64,000 bases of DNA. It comes from Algoriphagus vanfongensis DSM 17529. Its GTDB lineage: Bacteria; Bacteroidota; Bacteroidia; Cytophagales; Cyclobacteriaceae. Under the pieces are notes generated by a model, which was not told where the DNA came from, ran no database searches, and saw only the letters and a list, made by a program, of their open reading frames with translations. This document shows, in pieces, positions 8,159 to 18,268 of this stretch (positions are counted from its first letter, which is position 1; every line of letters begins with the position of its first letter). Location of the stretch: assembly GCF_000429465.1 (NCBI RefSeq), contig NZ_AUBX01000014.1, forward strand, positions 406,001 to 470,000, written 5' to 3'. A program made the translations under genes and the position numbers.

Positions 8159-8677
8159 ATGAAACATCTTTTTTTTGTCATCCTTTTATTTTTTCATTGG
8201 AGTTATTCTTCTGCATGCGATTGTATAATGAACAAAAATTTAGAAGAAGCTCAGAAATTAAGTTTTGAGGAAAACGAATTAATCTTTGTTGGTAGAGTAA
8301 CAGAAATAAGAAATGACGGAAGCTATGTATTAGAAATTATCGAGTTGTTTAAGGGAGAGATAATAGATTCGTCATTTGTTAACGGCATTTCTCACAATAC
8401 TTGCTCAATGATCCCTCATAATCTCTATGAAACTTGGTTAGTCTACACTAATTTTAATAGCGAAGGAAATATATCAATTTCTCAATGCGGCCTTTCTAGA
8501 AGTTTTGAATCCCCATATTATTTTGGTTCAGGCTTTTTTCCTCCACCTCCTCCCGACATCAATAATCCAATAAAAATACTCGAATTGGAATCCCAAATTT
8601 TAGATATAAAGAAAAAAGCTTTGGAAGAATTAAAAAATGAAATTCTCTTACTAAGAAAAATGAAAAAAATCAGATGA
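8159..8677 (+). CDS. Secreted NTR/TIMP-like protein with C-terminal coiled coil
   Basis: A 172-residue exported protein. The ATG at 8159 is followed by a signal peptide (MKHLFFVILLFFHWSYSSA) that ends at CDC, the N-terminal Cys pair typical of netrin/TIMP-like OB folds. Supporting features are LIFVGRVTEI, a LFKGEI strand, a Cys in HNTCSMI, and the later ISQCGLS. A Pro run (PPPPP) separates this domain from a Lys/Glu/Leu-rich coiled coil at about residues 140-170. The frame is open from a GTG at 8120 overlapping the DUF2442 stop, but only the ATG gives a signal peptide. The gene is distinctly AT-rich. Function unknown. Confidence 0.7.
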   Translation: MKHLFFVILLFFHWSYSSACDCIMNKNLEEAQKLSFEENELIFVGRVTEIRNDGSYVLEIIELFKGEIIDSSFVNGISHNTCSMIPHNLYETWLVYTNFNSEGNISISQCGLSRSFESPYYFGSGFFPPPPPDINNPIKILELESQILDIKKKALEELKNEILLLRKMKKIR

Positions 8678-8683
8678 AGTAAA

Positions 8684-8712
8684 AAAACCACCCCATTTCT
8701 GAGGTGGTTTTT
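8684..8712. terminator. Bidirectional intrinsic terminator
   Basis: AACCACC / GGTGGTT inverted repeat with a ten-base loop, flanked by seven A on the left and five T on the right. It can end the NTR-like gene on the plus strand and the ilv-leu operon (after leuB) on the minus strand. Confidence 0.8.
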
Positions 8713-8766
8713 AGATATATAGAATTCAAGATTACAAATCTCGAATAGATAGTCTTTTCGGTTTAT

Positions 8767-9834
8767 TTACCCCAAAATCTTCGCAGCCAACCAATCGCCG
8801 ACTTCTGAAGTTTTGTAGGCTTTTCCGCCTTCTGCGATATCTTCGGTCACCACTCCCTCGGCAAGTGAAAGATTCACCACGTCAGAAATAGCTTTCGCTT
8901 CTTCTTTCATATCAAAAGCGTACTCAAACATCATTGCAGCAGAAAGAACTGTTGCTAATGGGTTTGCGATGTCCTTTCCGGCAGCTTGAGGATAAGATCC
9001 ATGAATCGGCTCAAACAATTTAACATTGGAACCCAAAGAAGCAGATGGCATCAAGCCCATAGAACCTGAAATCACAGAAGCTTCATCGGTCAATATATCA
9101 CCAAAAAGGTTTTCAGTGATCAATACGTCGTACGCTTTTGGCCATTGGATCAACCTCATCGCCACAGCATCTACGAATTCGTATTCCACTTTCACTTCTG
9201 GATACTCAGCTGCCAATTCCTGCACAGTTTCTCTCCACAATCTGGAAGTTGCCATCACGTTAGCTTTATCCACACAGGTCAAAACTTTTCTTCTCTTTTG
9301 CGCAGCTTCAAAGCCCATTCTCGCCAAACGAGTGATTTCTTCTTTGCTGTACACATTGGTATCAAAAGCTTTGGTTCCTTGCTCATTACGACCTCTAGGT
9401 TCACCAAAATAAACACCACCGGTCAATTCTCTGAAGAAAACGAAATCAACACCTTCTACTCTTTCCAATTTCAAAGGAGACTTATGCACCAAAGAAGGAA
9501 AGGTAAAAGTTGGTCTCACGTTGGCGAACAAGCCTAATTTTTGACGCATTCTCAACAAACCCTGCTCAGGACGAACCTTCGCTTTCGGGTCGTTGTCATA
9601 CTTCGGGTCTCCAATAGCACCGAAAAGCACTGCATCTGCAGCAGCGCAAACTTCGTGAGTTGCATCAGGATAAGGATCTCCGGTGGCATCGATTGCCGCA
9701 GCACCGACTACTCCTTCTTTGAAACTGATTTCATGGCCAAATTTCTGACCAACTGCTTTGACTACTTTGACTGCCTGAGCAATCACTTCTGGACCGATGC
9801 CGTCACCCGGCAACAGCGCGATATTCATTTCCAT
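8767..9834 (-). CDS. leuB: 3-isopropylmalate dehydrogenase
   Basis: A 355-residue NAD-dependent decarboxylating dehydrogenase, the third step of leucine synthesis; it probably also acts on beta-methylmalate if the adjacent citramalate-type synthase is active. The family features are complete: [13 protein letters not shown] at the N-terminus, [17 protein letters not shown], the substrate loop, and the signature [27 protein letters not shown], followed by [21 protein letters not shown]. It is the last gene of the ilv-leu operon. Its first 32 bases overlap the end of the preceding synthase gene, which implies translational coupling. Confidence 0.97.
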   Translation of the reverse strand: MEMNIALLPGDGIGPEVIAQAVKVVKAVGQKFGHEISFKEGVVGAAAIDATGDPYPDATHEVCAAADAVLFGAIGDPKYDNDPKAKVRPEQGLLRMRQKLGLFANVRPTFTFPSLVHKSPLKLERVEGVDFVFFRELTGGVYFGEPRGRNEQGTKAFDTNVYSKEEITRLARMGFEAAQKRRKVLTCVDKANVMATSRLWRETVQELAAEYPEVKVEYEFVDAVAMRLIQWPKAYDVLITENLFGDILTDEASVISGSMGLMPSASLGSNVKLFEPIHGSYPQAAGKDIANPLATVLSAAMMFEYAFDMKEEAKAISDVVNLSLAEGVVTEDIAEGGKAYKTSEVGDWLAAKILG

Positions 9835-11389
9835 AGTAAGTGGATTCTTCTTTTTCTGGATTATAATTAATTGTTTCGATGATGTTGAGCATTTTTTCGG
9901 TAGCCATCATCGCAGCCACCGTCTGATCGGCATCTAGGCCTTTCGTTTTAAATATCTTTCCATAGTCCCAAGTGATGACCGTCTCTACAAAGGCATCAGT
10001 TTTTCCTCCCGGAGGAATGGACACATGGTAATCTGTCAACTTGGGAAGCTCTTTTCCCAGAGTTTTATAGATCTTTTTCAAAGCTTTCATGAAGGAGTCA
10101 TACTGACCGTCTCCGGTAGCAATTTCATCATAAAATTTACCGTGAATCTTCATTCTCAGCTGCACAGTTGGCTTCAGGCCTTTGGAGTGCGTCATGTGAT
10201 AGCCTTCGATGCTGATATCTTTGGAAATCGAGTTGTTTTGCAAGACATCAGAGATGATGTAAGGCAAATCCTCTGTGGTCACTCGCTCTTTTTTATCACC
10301 CAGTTCGATGATGCGCTGCGTCACTCGGGCCAGTTCATCTTTCTCCAATGAAATACCGAGTTCCTCCAAATTTTTGACAATGTTAGCCTTGCCAGAAGTT
10401 TTTCCTAAGGCATATTTTCTCTGACGACCAAATCGCTCGGGCATCAGATCATTGAAATACAGGTTCTTTTTGTTGTCTCCATCAGCGTGGATTCCTGCGG
10501 TCTGAGTAAAGACATTCTCACCGACTACAGGCTTGTTTGCAGGAATATGCTGCCCTGAAAACTGCTCCACTAATTTGGAAACACGGAAAATCTTCTGCTC
10601 CTGCACGCCAATCTCCAGGTCAGTGAAATCTTTGATCACAGCGATCACAGACTCTAAAGGAGCATTTCCGGCTCTTTCTCCCAAACCATTGATGGTCGTA
10701 TGAAGTCCTGAAGCACCGTGAAGCAAAGCCTCCATGACATTGGCCACGGAAAGATCGTAATCGTTGTGCGCATGAAAATCGAAATGGGCAGTTGGGAATT
10801 TCTCTCTGATTAATTCAAAATAGGCTCTGACCTCATCTGGAGAAAGCAAACCCAATGTATCGGGTAGCATGATTCTCTCTACAGGCTGTTTGGTCAAAAA
10901 CTCGATCAGGTTCAAGGTATATTCCCTTGAGTTCCTCATTCCGTTGGACCAGTCTTCCAGATAGACATTGACAGCAACTCCATTCTTTCTGGCGTAGTTG
11001 ATTGACTCTTCTATCGCTGTGAAATGCTGCTCTGGAGTTTTTTTCAATTGATGGACCAAATGATTCAAAGAGCCTTTGGTCAACAAATTCAATACTTTGG
11101 CTCCCGCAGAAAGTATCCAATCCACAGAAGCAGGCGTATCTACAAAGCCCAATACCTCCACACGATCCAAATACCCCTTTTGGGCAGCCCATTGGGTGAT
11201 TTTCTGAACACCTTCCAATTCCCCATCAGAAACACGAGCCGATGCCACTTCTATCCTATCGACTTTGAGTTCGTCGAGTAGTAGTTTGGCTATCTGTAGT
11301 TTTTCTGAAGGCAAAAAGGAAACTCCTGAGGTCTGTTCTCCATCCCTCAGGGTAGTATCCATGATTTCTATTTTGCGATTAGCCGTCAT
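9803..11389 (-). CDS. LeuA/CimA-family synthase, probably (R)-citramalate synthase
   Basis: A 528-residue acyl-CoA condensing enzyme of the 2-isopropylmalate synthase family, distinct from leuA in the same operon. The catalytic barrel begins [18 protein letters not shown] and includes the metal-site [13 protein letters not shown] and [15 protein letters not shown]-terminal regulatory (LeuA dimerisation-type) domain spans about residues 390-510. The presence of a true leuA, the position directly before leuB, and the EQTSGVSF form favour the citramalate synthase branch (pyruvate plus acetyl-CoA to citramalate), giving isoleucine precursors without threonine. Homocitrate or isopropylmalate activity cannot be excluded from sequence alone. 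Confidence 0.75.
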   Translation of the reverse strand: MTANRKIEIMDTTLRDGEQTSGVSFLPSEKLQIAKLLLDELKVDRIEVASARVSDGELEGVQKITQWAAQKGYLDRVEVLGFVDTPASVDWILSAGAKVLNLLTKGSLNHLVHQLKKTPEQHFTAIEESINYARKNGVAVNVYLEDWSNGMRNSREYTLNLIEFLTKQPVERIMLPDTLGLLSPDEVRAYFELIREKFPTAHFDFHAHNDYDLSVANVMEALLHGASGLHTTINGLGERAGNAPLESVIAVIKDFTDLEIGVQEQKIFRVSKLVEQFSGQHIPANKPVVGENVFTQTAGIHADGDNKKNLYFNDLMPERFGRQRKYALGKTSGKANIVKNLEELGISLEKDELARVTQRIIELGDKKERVTTEDLPYIISDVLQNNSISKDISIEGYHMTHSKGLKPTVQLRMKIHGKFYDEIATGDGQYDSFMKALKKIYKTLGKELPKLTDYHVSIPPGGKTDAFVETVITWDYGKIFKTKGLDADQTVAAMMATEKMLNIIETINYNPEKEESTYYGNEYRAVAG

Positions 11390-11409
11390 TCGAATTGGAT
11401 TCGGGTCGC

Positions 11410-12000
11410 TTAGCGATCAGCTACAAATGCGTCGATTTCTGATGACATATTCAACAAGTAGTCGATGTCATCAAATCCGTTTTGCATGTTACTTTTCTTG
11501 TATTCGTTGATGTCGAAAGATTCAGATTCACCAGTTGACAAAAGAGTGATCTTTTGCTCCGGCAAATTAACCTCGATCTCGGTACTTGGATCTGCCTCGA
11601 TGGCAGAAAGCAATTTGTCGGCGAATTCAGGAGACACTGTCACAGGTAGGACTCCAATATTCAGACAGTTATTTTTGAAAATATCTGCGAAGAAGCTGGA
11701 AACTACGCATCTGAATCCATAATCATAGATCGCCCAAACTGCGTGCTCGCGGCTGGAGCCAGAACCGAAGTTTTTGCCTGAAACCAAGATTTTTCCGCTG
11801 TAGGTAGGATCATTGAGCACGAAATCCGGCTTGGGATTTCCTTCCACGTCATATCTCCAGTCACGGAATAGATTATCTCCAAAACCAGCTCTTTCTGTTG
11901 CTTTCAAGAAACGGGCGGGGATGATTTGATCCGTATCCACATTCTCTGTAGGCAAAGGCACCGCAGTGCTGGTCAATACTGTAAATTTATCGTAAGCCAT
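11410..12000 (-). CDS. leuD: 3-isopropylmalate dehydratase small subunit
   Basis: A 196-residue swivel-domain subunit that pairs with LeuC to isomerise 2- to 3-isopropylmalate. Key elements are VPLPTENVDTDQIIPARFL near the N-terminus and the substrate-loop GKNFGSGSSREHAVWAI. The length is standard for bacterial LeuD. It follows leuC by 43 bp; this spacer is one of the AT-rich 'TTGAAAGATTGGAAAATTGAAA' type repeats. Confidence 0.97.
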   Translation of the reverse strand: MAYDKFTVLTSTAVPLPTENVDTDQIIPARFLKATERAGFGDNLFRDWRYDVEGNPKPDFVLNDPTYSGKILVSGKNFGSGSSREHAVWAIYDYGFRCVVSSFFADIFKNNCLNIGVLPVTVSPEFADKLLSAIEADPSTEIEVNLPEQKITLLSTGESESFDINEYKKSNMQNGFDDIDYLLNMSSEIDAFVADR

Positions 12001-12002
12001 TT

Positions 12003-12043
12003 TTTATCGAATTGTAAAATTGAAAGATTGGAAAATTGAAAAA
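12003..12043 (+). repeat. Short intergenic word repeat inside the leu operon
   Basis: The leuC-leuD spacer is made of GAATTGTAAAATTGAAAGATTGGAAAATTGAAAAATTAA-type words, iterations of AttGaAAA. It resembles the first block of the mosaic repeats at 3466, 6266 and 45755 and, like them, lies between two minus-strand genes. Confidence 0.4.
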
Positions 12044-13450
12044 TTAATTTTCAAATACTTCCCTTGGGTCAGTGATCTTTCCAGTTACGGCAACTGCGGC
12101 CACGGTCAGAGGAGATGCCAACATGGTTCTCGCTCCTGGTCCTTGACGGCCCTCGAAGTTTCTGTTTGAGGTAGACACTGCATATTTGCCAGCTGGGATT
12201 TTATCATCGTTCATCGCCAGACATGCTGAGCAGCCCGGTTGGCGCAATTCAAAACCTGCTTCTTCCAAGATTTTTACCAAACCTTCCTCGTGAGCCTGTT
12301 TTTCTACCTCTCTTGATCCCGGAACGATCCAAGCCGTGATATTTTCTGCTTTTTTGCGTCCTTTTACAAATTCCGCAACAGCTCGGATATCTTCGATTCG
12401 ACCATTGGTACAAGATCCTACGAATACATAATCCACCTGCTTGCCTTTGACTGGCTCACCTGGCTGAAAACCCATGTAGGTTAGGGATTTCAAATAAGAA
12501 GTCTTGTTGGAACCTTCCATGCCATCTGTAGTAGGAATGCTGCCTACCACTTTGATTCCCATACCTGGGTTGGTACCATAGGTAATCATCGGCTCGATAT
12601 CAGCAGCATCAAAGTTATATTCTTTATCAAAAGAAGCTCCTTCGTCAGTTTTCAAGGTTTTCCAATAAGCCACTGCCTTATCCCACTCTTCACCCTTTGG
12701 AGCATATTGCTTTCCTTCTAGGTAGTCGAAGGTAGTTTGGTCTGGAGCAATCAATCCTCCACGAGCCCCCATTTCGATGGACATGTTACAGATGGTCATT
12801 CTGGCTTCCATAGATAGGCTTTGGATCGCAGATCCAGCGTATTCTACAAAGTAACCCGTAGCTCCTGCAGCAGAGATTTTGGAAATGATATACAGGATAA
12901 TATCCTTGGAGGTCACTCCTTTGCCAAGCTCACCTTCTACAGAAATCCGCATTTTCTTAGGCTTGGACTGCATGATGCACTGTGTCGCAAAGACCATTTC
13001 AACTTCAGAAGTACCGATGCCAAAAGCAATAGCTCCAAAAGCGCCGTGTGTAGAGGTATGAGAGTCTCCACAAACGATAGTCATACCTGGCTGGGTCACT
13101 CCCAGTTCAGGTCCGATCACGTGAACGATCCCGTGATGGGAAGTCCCCAAATCATGCAGTTCAACTCCATATTTATTACAATTTTCACGGAGCTTTTCTA
13201 CCTGCATTCGAGAAAGCTTGTCCTTAATTGTCTGATCTTGGTCGATCGTCGGGACATTGTGATCAGGTGTAGCAATGGTACGATGCGGATATTTCACACC
13301 GATGCCTCTTTTCTCCAAGTTGAGAAATGCTACAGGGGAGGTCACTTCATGGATAAAATGCTTATCGATGAAGAAAACGTCTGGACCCGCAGGCACGGAT
13401 TTGACCACGTGGGAATCCCAGACTTTATCAAATAATGTTGTCTTTTCCAT
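12044..13450 (-). CDS. leuC: 3-isopropylmalate dehydratase large subunit
   Basis: A 468-residue aconitase-superfamily subunit carrying the 4Fe-4S cluster. The cluster ligands are visible as the Cys of [15 protein letters not shown] and the two Cys of [36 protein letters not shown] and the N-terminal [13 protein letters not shown] are also characteristic. It starts 2 bp after the leuA stop and precedes leuD, so the heterodimer is encoded contiguously. Confidence 0.97.
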   Translation of the reverse strand: MEKTTLFDKVWDSHVVKSVPAGPDVFFIDKHFIHEVTSPVAFLNLEKRGIGVKYPHRTIATPDHNVPTIDQDQTIKDKLSRMQVEKLRENCNKYGVELHDLGTSHHGIVHVIGPELGVTQPGMTIVCGDSHTSTHGAFGAIAFGIGTSEVEMVFATQCIMQSKPKKMRISVEGELGKGVTSKDIILYIISKISAAGATGYFVEYAGSAIQSLSMEARMTICNMSIEMGARGGLIAPDQTTFDYLEGKQYAPKGEEWDKAVAYWKTLKTDEGASFDKEYNFDAADIEPMITYGTNPGMGIKVVGSIPTTDGMEGSNKTSYLKSLTYMGFQPGEPVKGKQVDYVFVGSCTNGRIEDIRAVAEFVKGRKKAENITAWIVPGSREVEKQAHEEGLVKILEEAGFELRQPGCSACLAMNDDKIPAGKYAVSTSNRNFEGRQGPGARTMLASPLTVAAVAVTGKITDPREVFEN

Positions 13451-13452
13451 AA

Positions 13453-14961
13453 TTAGGCAGTCGCGTATTCTTTGACTGGTATTTTGTTCAATGCATCTAC
13501 AAAGGCTTGTGCGGAAGCCAAGACGATGTCTTGGTTGGAAGCAAACCCATAATAAGGCTTCTCTGACTTGATCAATCTCATGTGGACTTTGGCCACATCA
13601 TCCGAACCGTGGGTGATGGCCTGAATCAGGAATTCTTCCAAATCCACTTGTGGCTTAACTATCTGCTCGATGGACTTCAGCACGGCATCCACCGGACCCA
13701 CGCCTGTGGAAGCTGCAGTATAAGAGTCGCTTCCGATTTTGAGAGATACTTCTGCTTTGATTTCACCATTGGAAGAGTAGGAAATTTCGCCCAATTCGAT
13801 AAAATTGGATTCATCCATGTATTTCCCAACCAACTCAAGTAAATCTTTTCTTCCGATATCTCTTTTGGAATCTGCCAAAACCAAGAAAGCTTCATAAACT
13901 TCTCTCAGCTCTTCTCCTTCTAGTTCCACTCCCAATGCATCCAAGTGATGCTTCAAAGCAGCCCTACCAGAACGAGCAGTCAATACAATTGAAGATTCTT
14001 CAACACCCACTTCTTTCGGGTCGATGATCTCGTAGTTTTCTCGATGCTTCAATACACCATCCTGATGGATTCCAGATGAGTGAGCAAAAGCATTTCTACC
14101 TACGATTGCCTTGTTTGGTTGCACAGGCATATTCATCAACTTGGAAACCAAGCGGCTGGTATTGTAGATTTTTGGGGTCACGATATCTGTATGAACAGGG
14201 ATGGATTGATGACACTTGATCGCCATCACCACTTCTTCCATGGAAGTATTTCCTGCTCTTTCACCGATACCATTGATGGTAACCTCCACTTGACGAGCTC
14301 CATGCTGCACACCTGCTACGGTATTGGCTGTAGCCATCCCCAAATCATTATGGCAATGTGTTGCGATGATTGCCTTGTCAATGTTAGGCACATTGTTTTT
14401 CAAACTGGAGATAATCGCACCGTATTGCTCCGGAAGACAATAGCCCGTCGTATCTGGAATATTGACCACGGTAGCTCCGGCTTTGATCACCTCTTCGATG
14501 ATTTTGCAAAGGAAGTCCGGCTCAGATCGGCCTGCATCCTCTGCGTAGAATTCCACATCGTCTACAAAGTTTCTGGCAAACTTGACCGCTGCTACTCCCC
14601 GACGAATGATCTCATCGGGGGTAGAGCGCAATTTGTACTGGATGTGATACGGTGAAACACCAATCCCTGTGTGAATACGCCCTTTTTTGGCGTATTTGAG
14701 AGCTGCTGCTGCGACTTCAATATCCTTTTCTACTGCTCTGGAAAGGGCACAAATAATAGGATTAGAAACCGCTTTTGATATTTCCTGAACAGAATTAAAA
14801 TCACCTGGACTGGAAATTGGAAATCCAGCCTCGATGATATCTACTCCCAGTTCTTCCAAAGCTTTCGCCACCACTATTTTTTCCTGGGTGTTCAATTGAC
14901 ATCCCGGCACTTGCTCCCCGTCTCTTAGGGTCGTATCAAATATCCACAGCTTGTCACTCAT
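13453..14961 (-). CDS. leuA: 2-isopropylmalate synthase
   Basis: A 502-residue enzyme condensing 2-ketoisovalerate with acetyl-CoA, the first committed step to leucine. The barrel starts [18 protein letters not shown] and contains [13 protein letters not shown], metal-site [15 protein letters not shown], and [15 protein letters not shown]. The C-terminal dimerisation/regulatory domain (about residues 370-495), which binds leucine in characterised homologues, is complete. It lies between ilvC and leuC with short spacers. Confidence 0.96.
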   Translation of the reverse strand: MSDKLWIFDTTLRDGEQVPGCQLNTQEKIVVAKALEELGVDIIEAGFPISSPGDFNSVQEISKAVSNPIICALSRAVEKDIEVAAAALKYAKKGRIHTGIGVSPYHIQYKLRSTPDEIIRRGVAAVKFARNFVDDVEFYAEDAGRSEPDFLCKIIEEVIKAGATVVNIPDTTGYCLPEQYGAIISSLKNNVPNIDKAIIATHCHNDLGMATANTVAGVQHGARQVEVTINGIGERAGNTSMEEVVMAIKCHQSIPVHTDIVTPKIYNTSRLVSKLMNMPVQPNKAIVGRNAFAHSSGIHQDGVLKHRENYEIIDPKEVGVEESSIVLTARSGRAALKHHLDALGVELEGEELREVYEAFLVLADSKRDIGRKDLLELVGKYMDESNFIELGEISYSSNGEIKAEVSLKIGSDSYTAASTGVGPVDAVLKSIEQIVKPQVDLEEFLIQAITHGSDDVAKVHMRLIKSEKPYYGFASNQDIVLASAQAFVDALNKIPVKEYATA

Positions 14962-14979
14962 AATCTTAAGGTTTGGGTT

Positions 14980-16023
14980 TTAGTTATTTTCTGGTCTCAA
15001 CTGACGGACGACCGCACCGGCCTGCCACATTTCAGACTCTCTCAATTCTTTCAATTCTTCTTCCAACTTCTCTCTGTAATCAGTTTTAGAGTTGGAGTCG
15101 ATAGACTTTTGAGCTTCTTTACCAGTTTTCACAGAATCATACAATTCTTCAAATACAGGCTTGGTTGCATCTCTGAAAGGCTTCCACCAATCCAAAGCAC
15201 CGCGCTGAGCTGTCGTAGAGCAGTTAGCATACATCCAGTCCATTCCGTTCTCAGCTACCAATGGCATCAAAGACTGAGTCAATTCTTCAACAGTCTCGTT
15301 GAAAGCCTCAGATGGAGTGTGACCATTTGCTCTCAATACTTCGTACTGTGCAGCAAAGATTCCTTGGATAGCACCCATCAAAGTACCTCTTTCACCTGTC
15401 AAATCGGAAGTCACCTCACGGTAGAAGTCAGTTTCGAACAAGTATCCCGAACCAACACCGATACCCAAAGCAACAACTCTGTCTTTGGCTTTTCCAGTTC
15501 CATCTTGATAGATAGCGAAAGAAGAGTTCAATCCTCTACCTTCTACAAACATTCTTCTCAAAGATGTACCAGAGCCCTTAGGTGCAACCAAGATCACGTC
15601 CACATCTGCTGGAGGAATTATTCCGGTTTTCTCTTTGTAAGTCACGCCAAATCCGTGAGAGAAATACAAAGCTTTGCCTGGAGTCAGGTGCTTTTTGACA
15701 GTTGGCCAAAGAGAAATCTGACCAGCATCAGAAAGCAAATACTGAAGGATGGTGCCTTTTTCACAAGCTTCCTCCAATTCAAACAGGGTCTCACCTGGTA
15801 CCCAGCCATCAGCGACAGCTTTGTCCCAAGTTTTGGAGCCTTTTCTTTGGCCCACGATGACGTTGAAGCCATTGTCCTTCAAGTTCAGAGCTTGACCTGG
15901 ACCTTGTACACCATAGCCCAGCACGGCGATCACTTCGTCTTTCAATACTTCACGTGCTTTTTCCAGAGGAAATTCCTCTCTGGTCACTACGTTTTCTTCA
16001 ACGTTACCAAATTTCAATTTCAT
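14980..16023 (-). CDS. ilvC: Ketol-acid reductoisomerase, class I
   Basis: A 347-residue enzyme that isomerises and reduces acetolactate or acetohydroxybutyrate. The Rossmann motif is VLGYGVQGPGQALNLKDNG. The following cofactor-specificity loop reads VGQRKGSKTW, longer than in some class I enzymes and with basic and Ser/Thr residues that would suit NADPH phosphate. The C-terminal knotted domain holds LTGERGTLMGAIQG and the metal-binding Glu of EAFNETVEELTQ. The length matches class I rather than the longer E. coli class II. Confidence 0.95.
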   Translation of the reverse strand: MKLKFGNVEENVVTREEFPLEKAREVLKDEVIAVLGYGVQGPGQALNLKDNGFNVIVGQRKGSKTWDKAVADGWVPGETLFELEEACEKGTILQYLLSDAGQISLWPTVKKHLTPGKALYFSHGFGVTYKEKTGIIPPADVDVILVAPKGSGTSLRRMFVEGRGLNSSFAIYQDGTGKAKDRVVALGIGVGSGYLFETDFYREVTSDLTGERGTLMGAIQGIFAAQYEVLRANGHTPSEAFNETVEELTQSLMPLVAENGMDWMYANCSTTAQRGALDWWKPFRDATKPVFEELYDSVKTGKEAQKSIDSNSKTDYREKLEEELKELRESEMWQAGAVVRQLRPENN

Positions 16024-16062
16024 AAGATAGGTATTAATATTAAGAGTTTGATTTTCAATAAT

Positions 16063-16563
16063 TTACTTCACAAAAGAATCAATTGTCAGCATGCGCTTGG
16101 CGACAGCGACCCGACCTGACCTGGCAAATTCCAAGAGATCATATTCTTTCAAGATTTCCAGCAGCTCTCGGGTTTGCTCTTTATGCCCTGTGAGCTCTAG
16201 GACGACAAATTCCTTTTCGGCAGCGATGATCCGTGCATTGTGTTGGCGGATGATTTTCTCCAATCCTCCGTCAAGTTTGGCCACAGGAATCTTGTAAAGT
16301 GCGATTTCCTGATAGACCACGGCATCGTCTTCGTGATGAAAGGCCTTGATCACATCGATGATTTTTTCGATTTGATTGACCAGCTGGATGACGGTCTCTT
16401 CTGTAGCCGTCACCTCGATCGTGATACGATGGATGCCCGGAAGTCTACTTTCTGAGGCCGTGAGTGCATCGATATTGATCCCCCTTCTGGTGAAAATAAT
16501 GGTGATGCGATTGAGAATACCGATGAAATTTTCGGTAATAACAAAGATGGTATAACGCTTCAT
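16063..16563 (-). CDS. ilvN: Acetolactate synthase small (regulatory) subunit
   Basis: A 166-residue subunit with an N-terminal ACT domain (YTIFVITENFIGILNRITIIFTRRGINID) that typically binds valine, and a C-terminal ACT-like half (KLDGGLEKIIRQHNARIIAAE...VLELTGHKEQTRELLEIL). It follows ilvB by 6 bp, the usual arrangement for balanced expression of the two subunits. Confidence 0.95.
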   Translation of the reverse strand: MKRYTIFVITENFIGILNRITIIFTRRGINIDALTASESRLPGIHRITIEVTATEETVIQLVNQIEKIIDVIKAFHHEDDAVVYQEIALYKIPVAKLDGGLEKIIRQHNARIIAAEKEFVVLELTGHKEQTRELLEILKEYDLLEFARSGRVAVAKRMLTIDSFVK

Positions 16564-16569
16564 AGGCTT

Positions 16570-18264
16570 TTAGCTTAATCTGACTTCCTCCACCGAACAG
16601 CCGGTGGCGATCATAGGAAATACATTATCTTCTTTTTCCACAACTACTTCCAAGAAGTATGGTCCGTCATGGATCAACATATCTTCGATAGCTTCTTTGA
16701 GACCTTCACGGGCAGACACTTTCTGAGCTGCTATGCCGTAGGCTTCTGCTATTTTGATAAAATCAGGATTGTCTAATTCGGTAAAAGAATAGCGCTTATC
16801 AAAGAACATCTGCTGCCATTGTCTTACCATTCCGAGGTAATTGTTATTGAGCAAAACGACTTTGACGGGGGCCTTAGTCTGCATGATGGTACCCAGCTCT
16901 TGAATCGTCATCTGGATCCCGCCATCTCCTACCACACAGACTACTTGTCTGGAATAGTCATACATCTGAGCTCCCAAAGCCGCCGGAAGTGCAAATCCCA
17001 TCGTTCCCAAGCCACCAGAGGTCACTTGAGTTCTGGTCTTTTTATAGTTGAAATACCTCCAGGCTATCATCTGGTGCTGCCCTACATCGGTGACCAAAAC
17101 AGCATCATCCGCTTTGTATTGATTGACCTGATTGATTACTTCACCCATCGTCAGTCCATTTTTGGTCGGGGTGATATCATGCTGCATGACGGCATCCTTC
17201 TCCATTTTTTCAAGGTCTCGGAATTTGCCGATCCACTCATCATGGGTCTTCGCTTCCACTTCTGCTGTCAGCATGGATAGACTTTCTTTGCAATCCCCAT
17301 GTACAGGGACATCTGCCTTCACATTCTTATTGATCTCTGCTGCGTCTAGCTCCAAGTGAATGACTTTGGCCTGCTTGGCATATCGCTTCAGATCACCCGT
17401 CACCCGATCGTCAAATCTCATCCCAACCGCTATCAATACATCGCATTGATTGGTCAGCAGATTGGGTGCGTAGTTACCATGCATTCCTAGTTTCCCTACA
17501 TAATTTGGGTGATCCTGAGACAATGCTCCAGAACCCAACAAAGTAGAAGCTGCAGGAATGCCAGATTTGTCGAGGAAAAACTTCAATTCCGCTTCTGCTT
17601 TCCCCAAAACAACCCCTTGCCCAAACAGGACATAGGGACGCTCTGCTTGATTGATCAATTCGGCAGCTTGCTGGATTGCTGTCTTTTCGACAGGTATATG
17701 GGTCTTGTATGATCTAAAACCTAAACATGGCGCGTAATTCATCTCCCCAAAGTCAGTCTGGGCGTTTTTTGTAATATCGATCAGGACTGGACCTGGCCTA
17801 CCGGAGCGGGCGATAAAAAAGCCTTTGGCAATAGCTGGAGCAATGTCTTCTACACGCTGCACCTGAATATTCCATTTAGTGCCAGGCATAGACATGCCTA
17901 CCACGTCTGTCTCTTGAAATGCATCAGTCCCCAATAGATGAGCTGCCACTTGTCCGGTGATACAGACCAATGGCGTGCTATCGATCAAGGCATCAGCCAA
18001 ACCGGTGATCAGATTAGTCGCACCTGGACCAGAAGTTGCCAGACAGACACCGACCTTGCCGGAGACTCGCGCATAGCCTTGCGCCGCATGGATTGCTCCT
18101 TGCTCATGGCGCGTCAGCACATGTTTGATTTGTTCATGATAGTCGTACAATGCATCATAAGTAGGCATAATGGCTCCACCGGGGTAGCCAAAGATGATTT
18201 CCGCCTGCTCAGCAATCAGGGATTGGACAATAATATCCGCTCCTCTGGTCATTGTTCCCTTCAT
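16570..18264 (-). CDS. ilvB: Acetolactate synthase large (catalytic) subunit
   Basis: A 564-residue ThDP-dependent enzyme. The N-terminal ThDP-Pyr domain has FGYPGGAIMPTYDAL and the catalytic Glu of LTRHEQGAIHAAQGYAR. The C-terminal ThDP-PP domain has the VVGDGGIQMTIQEL...NNNYLG metal/ThDP-binding motif (GDG to NN). It makes 2-acetolactate from two pyruvate, or 2-aceto-2-hydroxybutyrate from pyruvate and 2-ketobutyrate. It starts 4 bp after the ilvD stop. Confidence 0.96.
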   Translation of the reverse strand: MKGTMTRGADIIVQSLIAEQAEIIFGYPGGAIMPTYDALYDYHEQIKHVLTRHEQGAIHAAQGYARVSGKVGVCLATSGPGATNLITGLADALIDSTPLVCITGQVAAHLLGTDAFQETDVVGMSMPGTKWNIQVQRVEDIAPAIAKGFFIARSGRPGPVLIDITKNAQTDFGEMNYAPCLGFRSYKTHIPVEKTAIQQAAELINQAERPYVLFGQGVVLGKAEAELKFFLDKSGIPAASTLLGSGALSQDHPNYVGKLGMHGNYAPNLLTNQCDVLIAVGMRFDDRVTGDLKRYAKQAKVIHLELDAAEINKNVKADVPVHGDCKESLSMLTAEVEAKTHDEWIGKFRDLEKMEKDAVMQHDITPTKNGLTMGEVINQVNQYKADDAVLVTDVGQHQMIAWRYFNYKKTRTQVTSGGLGTMGFALPAALGAQMYDYSRQVVCVVGDGGIQMTIQELGTIMQTKAPVKVVLLNNNYLGMVRQWQQMFFDKRYSFTELDNPDFIKIAEAYGIAAQKVSAREGLKEAIEDMLIHDGPYFLEVVVEKEDNVFPMIATGCSVEEVRLS

Positions 18265-18268
18265 AGGC

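Noticed and set aside
15109..16119. A 336-codon open frame on the plus strand
   Set aside because: It is antisense to ilvC and part of ilvN, with a Ser/Gln-rich shadow translation and no domain.
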